64,000 nucleotides of DNA, taken from positions 62,001 through 126,000 of the forward strand of contig JAVSML010024717.1 of assembly GCA_038503035.1 (NCBI GenBank), given 5' to 3'. The stretch is from Crocodylus rhombifer (lineage: Eukaryota > Chordata > Crocodylia > Crocodylidae). Shown piece by piece: positions 58,288 to 64,000 of the stretch. Both the position numbers and the translations under genes were made by a program. The notes under the pieces are model-generated. The model did no database searches. It was not told the origin of the DNA and saw only the letters and a list, made by a program, of their open reading frames with translations. Within the stretch, counting starts at the first letter, position 1; each line of letters opens with the position of its first letter.

Positions 58288-58360
58288 AACCATGCAGCAG
58301 TTAATCCAATAAAAGACATCACTCATAAAAAGCCCTGCCTCTCACACATTACCTGGACCA
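58288..58360 (+). repeat. Penelope-like 3' tail, plus orientation
   Basis: 'ccatgcagcagttaatccaataaaagacatcactcataaaaagccctgcctctcacac' is the plus-strand counterpart of the tail at 57470-57545. The match runs through the 'catgcag', 'aataaaagacatcact' and 'tgcctct' landmarks. Confidence 0.5.
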
Positions 58361-59324
58361 TCACTGATACAACAGCTCTCTGACAGTACTAAAGCCATAT
58401 GTTGTTTTTATATTTTGTTGTTATAGTTCAATGTTATTCTGAAATGGCTTCCTACAGTATTCCTTAGACAGATGTAATTTCACAGTCTTCGATTTCTGTC
58501 TGTTGAATAATCACTTTCTTTCATTTATAAATGAAAAACTCAATATGATCCCTGCCTATGAAATCTAGGTAATTACTCAATGCTGGGTAAAGTATCAATT
58601 AGTGCATACTTTTCTAAGGTACAAAAAAGGAGGCAACAACCATCACTGGCAGCATAGCATGCATTGTCTAAACCTACTCCAAGTCTACAAGGGAGGACTA
58701 CCATGAAAACTCACCTTACCCACTATATATGCACATGACAACAAAATAGAAGGAAATCTCCCATAGTTGCCCAAAAGAACTTATATTATTCTTTTTTTAA
58801 GAAGAAAAAGCGGAGGGGAGTATTACGTTAGAGTTTTGAATTGTGAGTGTTTAAAGATTTTGTTTAAAGATGTACTTGGGAGGATAATTTTGAGGAACCA
58901 CAGTCTTGCCTTGTCCATTTTGTCCTTGTTATATTAAACCTATGTTAGCCTTTGGTATGTTCCCCTGTCAAGGGTATAGTACACTTATCTGCTGTCCTGC
59001 TTGCCTATAATTAAAGAAGGTTCTATGGGTGTCATCTGTTATCCCAGCGAAGCACATATAGCTTAGTACTATTACTTTTGATGACATTCAAAATATGATG
59101 CTTCAATTACATTAGTGGTGTTGTAAATTATAGAAAGGAAATTATTTAAGAACTGTAAACCATGATCTCTGCCATGTGATAGTGCACTGTAAACACATCA
59201 ATTATTCAGCTATTTTATATGGAATACAGTTACTGAATATAAATCATTTTTTAAACCAAAGTAGTGCTGAAGGTCAAGCTACTTGAAAATAATGTGAATC
59301 TTACCAATACAGATCAGACTACAA
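58361..59324. other. Unassigned AT-rich spacer
   Basis: No gene or repeat terminus recognised. Confidence 0.5.
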
Positions 59325-60713
59325 CAAGGGTGGGCAATTATTTTGGGCGGAGGGTCACTTACCAACTTTCAGCAAACTGTCGAGGGCCATATGGGTTGCC
59401 CTTCCCCTTGACAGGTGCCCCGCCCCCCTGGTTGCCATCTTGGGGCCAGAAATCCCACCCCTAACCTCTGATCTTTGCCACTGGAAGTACTCCTTTCAGG
59501 AGGAGGGTTTGCCATCTTAGCCATCTTAGGGGGGGAGGGGAAACAAATTACATACTAAAAATCAAACACTCCTAACAATATAGTTTAATTTAATTTTTAA
59601 AAATATTTTTGTCCTGATTTGTTGGTGTTTGTGGTGTATATGCAGAAGTGATTGTATATGGGAGTCTGTGGAGATGTGTGGATGTGTGGGTATGGGAGCC
59701 ATGTAGTGCAGCGTGCTAGGCAAGAAAGTGGGGAAAGGGGCAGGCAGGAGTGGAAGTGAGTGGAAGCATGGGGACTGCATCAATGTCCCAGGACCAGTGC
59801 CAGCGAGGCCTAGAGCAGGGTGGTAGGAGTGCGGGACACAGGCTGGCAGGGGTCTGTGGAGCTGGGCTGGACTGCACCAGCAGAGAGAGGGGGGAGCTGC
59901 CCTGGCTCCATAGAGCCCCTGCTGACCAGGACCCCGCACTCCTCCCGCTCTGCTCTGGACCCCAGACACTCACAGCCCACATGGGGCTGTCCTGCCTCTC
60001 TGCCACATCACCAGTGGCAATGGAGAGCAGGCACAGGCAGCCCCACACCAGCTCCAAGTGGCTGCAGCATGGGGCACTGGCCACGAGGAAGAGGAGCGGC
60101 TGCTTTTCTCCCACGCTAAGCACCAACTTGTTTCCTGCTGCCACTGCTTGGCTGGGCTCTGTACCAGCTCTGGGCTCACCTATCAGGGCTGAGATGTGGC
60201 AGCAGCAGCTCAAGCTGCTGCTAGGCACAGAGGAAAGCAGCCCCCCCCCCCCACTTGCTGCTGCCAGGCAGTTTTTGCCGGCGGCTGCCCACCCGGAGCC
60301 CACACCACACTAGGCTATGGTGCAGCTGCTTCACCACCACCTCTATGCTGCCCACCTCTGCCTGCCCACCGGCTCCCAGCTGCATGACCAGACCGTGGGG
60401 CTCAGCAGGAGCTGGCCTGGCCCTGAGGACTGGGGTGATCCCTAAGGTCCTCTCCTGTCTTCCCCCACCCCCATCTTACCTGAATTTCCCATGCTGGCGC
60501 AGCCACAAACAGCCCCATGATCCCAGGCTAGAATTCCTTGCTAGGCAGGGGCTTCTGGCTGGGGTTGGAGGGAGCAGGTGAGCCCTGTCATCATTGACAG
60601 GAACCAGGGGCAGATAAATATTAATTTTCTAAATGTTTTAGGGTCCCCATGGGCCAGATAGAATGGCCTGGCAGGCCAAATCCAGCCCATGGGCCAGATT
60701 TTGCCCACACCTG
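59325..60713. mobile_element. hAT element, 1.39 kb, non-autonomous
   Basis: The inverted ends CAAGGGTGGGCAA (59325-59337) and ttgcccacacctg (60701-60713) are flanked by 8-mers gactacaa (59317-59324) and gactatga (60714-60721), matching at 6 of 8. Subterminal 'gggccagat' and 'ggccaaatccagcccatgggcc' motifs are typical of hAT elements of this type. The interior (59700-60580) is GC-rich and produces frames of 187 and 195 codons on opposite strands over the same bases, without hAT-transposase features. Confidence 0.8.
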
Positions 60714-61000
60714 GACTATGAATTAAATATAATTTATCTTTAGTGTCAGAGAAAATTTTGAGTATATGGTGCCAACACAGAAGAGCTGGACTGACATGCG
60801 CGGTTTGATTCTGTGAGTGGAAAGTTCCAAGGCTCACCCAGCCCGTGCCCCCTGGGTGACCTGCGGACCTGTCAATCATTGTTGACCTACTTTCCCCACA
60901 GACGCATGCTCAGATTGTGTCAGCTTCTGACTGAGAGCATGCTCAGTCAGAACCTGACATGAGGTAATCTGACTAGAAATTTCTCTGCGGAGAGGGTTCT

Positions 61001-61026
61001 GATTGGCTACCAAATTCATATAAAAG
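61001..61026 (+). promoter_or_regulatory. LTR promoter: inverted CCAAT box and TATA box
   Basis: 'gattggctac' (inverse CCAAT) at 61001-61010 is followed by TATAAAAG at 61019-61026, normal spacing for a U3 promoter of an LTR. Transcription would start near 61050. Activity cannot be judged from sequence. Confidence 0.65.
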
Positions 61027-61602
61027 TTCAGTGAACCCCTCCCACGGGGGGAGATCACGTAAGCTGAGGACAGAGCTGCTGCTGCAGGGACTGTCTCTCA
61101 GTCAGGCTTTAGGGCCTATAGATCTCCTCCTTCGCCTCCGTTGCTGGTTGTTTTTCGTATCACTCATTACCCTACGGTTCTGACTACGCTTGCCTGGCTT
61201 CTGATTTACCTCAGTACTGATTAACAGCTATGATTTAGGATCACCCTTTAGACTTTGTTATAACCCGGTTCCGGATCATTGACCTTGGCTTTCTTCACCG
61301 ACTATGACTCTGCTCATCCCTCTGAACTGACGGCTCCCCTGCATCATCTCCTGGCTTCTGACCTCAGCTTTCTCATTCGACCACCCGATTCTCCATCACC
61401 TTGGACTGGCGTCACGCGGTTCATTATCAACGTGTTACAGTTCGTTTCATTGTTTGTGATCCTCATTTATGAGCTGTTGACCAGCCCTGGGACTAGGTCT
61501 TCGGACTGAACCTCGTGGGCCAACAGACCCCTTTGTTGTTAATTCTTTGTGTTCCTAACTGTAACTGAAGACATTACTACCTACGCCAAAAGCGTAAGTC
61601 AG

Positions 61603-61608
61603 AATAAA
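61603..61608 (+). terminator. LTR polyadenylation signal AATAAA
   Basis: AATAAA lies about 150 bp before the 3' end of the LTR and downstream of the TATA box, in the order expected for U3-R-U5. 'tttgtgcttt' 6 bp downstream is T/G-rich, as expected of a downstream element. Confidence 0.6.
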
Positions 61609-61762
61609 TCCGTTTGTGCTTTAACCCGCTCCGGTCCATATCTCCTGACTCCACGCCGTTAATCTCACCTGTCCGTGCCAATAGCCACCACCCGGCCAAC
61701 CCACCGTGACCGCGACCCTGAGCTTGGCTTGCCAGCTCTGCCGGGTTCTTCACGACATTTAG

Positions 61763-62374
61763 TACAAATATATCACTTTGTAATAAAAAATGTCCAAAGT
61801 CCTGCCACAAGGAGGAGGTTGATACTTGCTAATGATCAGCCAGTGTATGTTATTAAAACCATTGCTAGACCAAGAGGTATAGGTATTTTGCAAAATACGT
61901 TGCTAGATTTTACCTTTGATTTGAGATATTTTGGTTTAATTTTGAATGATTTCATATGCATGTATCAGGTTAATGGAAATTCTCCAAACTAATGCCTTGC
62001 ATTTGTGAGGTAAGACATCAAAGGAGAAAGATAAAGGCTCAGAAACATTGAAGAAGTAACGAAAAAAATTCTCCATATAAGACCTTCTACTCACTTGAGC
62101 CCTGATCCTACCAATTCTTCCATGTGGACCTTCAACCCAAAAAGAGGTGCATTGATCTAATAGGTGCTGATGAAATGCCTTGCAGGACTAGGCATGAATA
62201 TTTTGTCTGGGGTCTTTCTTCCTCTTAGGAAAAAAATACTGGTGACCCAAATCATTCCTGAGATTAAAAGCTAAAGCAACACCCCCCCTTAAAAATTGGC
62301 ATTTCTCTTTGTCCCCTTGCTATTTATTATAATTAATGGGTTTTGTTTTAATTTGGAAGCAGAGTTCTGAGGTA
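61763..62374. other. Unassigned AT-rich spacer
   Basis: The right flank of the solo LTR. No recognised gene. Confidence 0.45.
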
Positions 62375-62718
62375 TGAAAATTTCTACTGTGAGCACCAAT
62401 GATATGGAAGGGGATGACTGAGCAGATCAAGAGTGACTACAGGTCTCTGGGTGCAAGGATGAAGGGGATGGGGGCACAGGTCATGTTCTCCTCAATCCTT
62501 CCAGTCAAGGAGAAGGGCTCTGGCAGGAGCAGATGCATCCTGCAGATCAGTTCATGGCGGTGCAGGTGGTGTTGCTAGCAGGGATTCAGCTTCTTTGACT
62601 ATGGGATATTGTTCCAAGAAGAAAGATTGCTAGGAAGAGATGGGATCCATCTGATGAAGAGAGAGATGAACATTTTTGCAGATAACCTTGCTAGCCTAGT
62701 GAGGAGGGCTTTAAACTA
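62375..62718 (+). pseudogene. CR1 ORF1 esterase-like region
   Basis: One frame contains 'STNDMEG' (compare the G-T-N-D block of SGNH/GDSL esterases). Another contains 'LLGRDGIHLMKR' with the D-x-x-H block and ends 'LASLVRRALN' plus a stop. Frameshifts and stops lie between. It keeps more of ORF1 than the copies at 30 and 56 kb, showing that those two are truncated within ORF1. Confidence 0.6.
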
Positions 62719-62756
62719 AGTTCACCAGGAGATGGAGAACAAAGCCCTGAGACAAA

Positions 62757-63090
62757 TGGAAAACCAGAAGTCAGGAAGGCCAGAGCACAACTGAAGTTGC
62801 AGTTAGCAAGGGACATGAAAGGTAACAAGAAGGTTTTATAGAAGTATGTTACCAGCAAGAAGAAGGTCTGGGAAAGTGTGGGTCCCTTTCTGAATGGGAG
62901 AGGCAACCTAGTGACAGATGATGAGGAAAAGGCTGAAGTACTCAGTGCCTTTTTTAACTCTGTCTTCACAGGCAAGGTCAGCTCCCAGGCTACTGTACTG
63001 GGCAGCACAGTTTGGGGAGATAGTAAGCAGACCTCAGTGGTGAAAGAATAGGTTAGGGACTATTTAGAAAGGTTGGACATGTACAAGTCA
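62757..63090 (+). pseudogene. CR1 ORF2 linker region
   Basis: The frame reads 'VRKARAQLKLQLARDMKGNK', a TAG in place of an aromatic or polar residue, 'KYVTSKKKVWESVGPFLNG', 'VTDDEEKAEVLSAFFNSVFT' and 'YLERLDMYKS'. This is the segment between endonuclease and reverse transcriptase. It directly follows the ORF1 end, so the whole endonuclease domain has been deleted. Confidence 0.75.
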
Positions 63091-63371
63091 AGGTATATTA
63101 TTTCCACTACTTTCTCCTCATCCACAGAGCCAGTCATCTCCTCATAGAAGGCAATCAGGTTGGTCAGGCATGACTTGCTCTTGGTGAATCCATACTGACT
63201 GTTCCTAGTAAACTTCTTCTCCTCCAAGTGCTTAAAAATGGATTCTATGAGGCCCTGATCCATGATTTTTTCTGGGGACTGAAGTGAGGCAGACTGGTCT
63301 GCAGTTCCCTGGATCCCTGGATCCTCCTTCTTCCCTTTCTTCAAGATGGGCACTATATCCATACAAGTCAT
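63060..63371 (-). pseudogene. Antisense CR1 reverse-transcriptase fragment
   Basis: A 103-codon minus-strand frame whose middle part reads 'DIVPILKKGKKEDPG', 'SPEKIMDQGLIESIFKHLEE', 'NSQYGFTKSKSCLTNLIAFY' and 'EEMTGSVDEEKVVEIIYLDL'. This is a reverse-transcriptase fingers/palm segment of the same CR1 subfamily, in reverse orientation. Flanked by tacaagtca on both sides (63082-63090 and 63362-63370). Confidence 0.8.
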
Positions 63372-64000
63372 TGGGACTCGATGCAGTGCATCTGCAGGTG
63401 CTGAGGGAGTTGTAAAGTGTGATTGCAGAGCTGCTGGCCATTATCTTTGAAAATGTGTGGCAATTGAGGAAGGTCCCAGACGATTGGAAAGGGGCAGATA
63501 TAGTGCCCTTCTTTAAGGATTGTTGGGCTTACCAGGTAATAATCAATGGGTCAATGTCTAACTGGCAGCCAGTATCAAGTGGAGTGCCCCAGGGGTCAGT
63601 CCTGGGGCTGATTTTGTTCTATATCTTCATTAATGATCTGGAAGACAGGATGGAGTGCACCCTCAGCAAGTTTTCAGATTACACCAAGCTGGGGGATGTA
63701 CTAGATACACTGGAGGGTAGAACTAGGATTCAGAGTGACCTAGATAAATTGAAAGATTGGGCCAAAAGAAAACTCCTGAGGCTCAACAAGGACAAGTGCA
63801 AAGTCCCGCACTTAGGACGGAACAATCCCATGCACAGTACAGGCTGGTGGCTGACTGTCTGGGCAGCAGCTCTGCAGAAAGGACCTGCGGGTTACAGTGG
63901 ACAACAAGTTGGATATGAGTCAGCAATGTGCCCTTGTTGCCAAAAAGGCTAAAATAGCATACTGGACTGCCTTAGTAGGAGCATTGCCAATAGATCAAAG
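63371..64000 (+). pseudogene. CR1 reverse transcriptase with internal deletion (partial)
   Basis: 'GLDAVHLQVLREL' (stop) then a 177-codon frame 63419-63952: 'VIAELLAIIFENVWQLRKV', 'DDWKGADIVPFFKD', a short unrelated join near 63516-63536, then 'VSSGVPQGSVLGLILFYIFI', 'LSKFSDYTKLGD' (catalytic box decayed to F-S-D-Y) and 'LRLNKDKCKVPHLGR'. The stretch from 'FKKG' to the palm is missing in sense orientation. Continues past the window in another frame ('SQQCALVAKKAKIAYW'). Confidence 0.8.

Larger units (their letters stand above)
60744..61757 (+). mobile_element. Solo LTR with 5-bp target duplication
   Basis: The element begins TGTCAGAG and ends TTCACGACA (TGT...ACA). It is flanked by the perfect 5-mer tttag (60739-60743 and 61758-61762). 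It contains an ordered promoter and poly(A) signal in plus orientation and no retroviral genes. The 1,014-bp length fits an endogenous retrovirus or LTR retrotransposon. The two LTR lineages in this window (here and at 31.1 kb) do not look alike. The perfect duplication suggests a comparatively recent insertion. Confidence 0.85.
62375..64000 (+). mobile_element. Rearranged CR1 running off the window
   Basis: Order along the plus strand: ORF1 esterase-like region (62375-62718), then ORF2 linker (about 62757-63090) with the endonuclease domain missing, then a 271-bp antisense reverse-transcriptase fragment (63091-63361), then sense reverse transcriptase (63371-64000). This subfamily differs from the other CR1s here ('INGSMSNWQPVSSGVPQGS'). 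The copy continues beyond 64000. Confidence 0.85.

Noticed and set aside
59716..60313. 195- and 187-codon frames on opposite strands
   Set aside because: They overlap in the same GC-rich hAT interior, have biased composition and no hAT-transposase motifs.
60918..61757. Alternative LTR start at the second TGTCAG (60918)
   Set aside because: The flanks there do not match. Starting at 60744 gives a perfect tttag duplication.
1..64000. CRISPR array, tRNA or rRNA genes, prokaryotic operons or defence systems
   Set aside because: No regularly spaced repeat-spacer array, no cloverleaf with box A/B signals and no prokaryotic gene organisation were seen. The repeat content is vertebrate.

Overview
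The window looks like vertebrate, non-coding genomic DNA, either intergenic or deep intronic. The most likely source is a crocodilian (alligator or crocodile), with a turtle as the alternative. The evidence is the repeat content: several CR1 LINE lineages whose 3' ends read 'ggaagggacct...atcatcgagtcc', an RTE/L2-like LINE, a Penelope-like element, hAT elements with 8-bp target duplications, Tc1/mariner-type MITEs with TA duplications, and a large family of MITE-like foldback elements ending in 'gtgtagacRtgccc' with 3-bp duplications. I found no host exon, tRNA, rRNA, CRISPR array or bacterial-type operon. The long reading frames that make biological sense are decayed retrotransposon proteins. 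The others lie in GC-rich repeat interiors and show no family resemblance.

Layout. 1-5.1 kb is AT-rich unassigned sequence. 5.2-8.7 kb holds two hAT-like elements, a foldback MITE and a Tc1/mariner-type MITE. 9.8-14.1 kb holds a perfect 18-bp-arm hairpin, one copy of an unclassified dispersed repeat and two large foldback elements. 16.7-17.3 kb is a foldback MITE with a CR1 tail inside it. 19.4-20.1 kb is another foldback element. 20.83-22.79 kb is a hAT element hosting a retroviral-type LTR with its polypurine tract. 24.7-26.4 kb holds old CR1 fragments on the minus strand.

The most structured part is 27.6-34.8 kb. An RTE/L2-like LINE on the minus strand is split by a MITE (28575-29650) and by a plus-strand CR1 (30071-34325). 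That CR1 is itself split by a 1,110-bp solo LTR with a perfect 5-bp target duplication. This gives a relative age order of RTE, then CR1, then LTR.

35.8-48.5 kb carries more foldback MITEs, the second copy of the unclassified repeat, and a Penelope-like element (42.5-44.4 kb) with GIY-YIG remains and inverted terminal arms. 49.1-49.9 kb has a CR1 tail with an intact 225-codon frame. 52.1-56.0 kb has a hAT fragment, a TA-flanked MITE and a nearly complete ORF2-bearing CR1 on the minus strand. 57.5-58.3 kb has Penelope-like tails in inverted orientation around a MITE. 59.3-61.8 kb holds a 1.39-kb hAT element and, 30 bp further on, a second solo LTR with CCAAT/TATA/poly(A) signals. 62.4-64.0 kb is a rearranged CR1 running off the window end.

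No genes work together here. The biology is successive transposon insertion and decay. Assignments rest on motifs and element termini read by eye; no database search was run.
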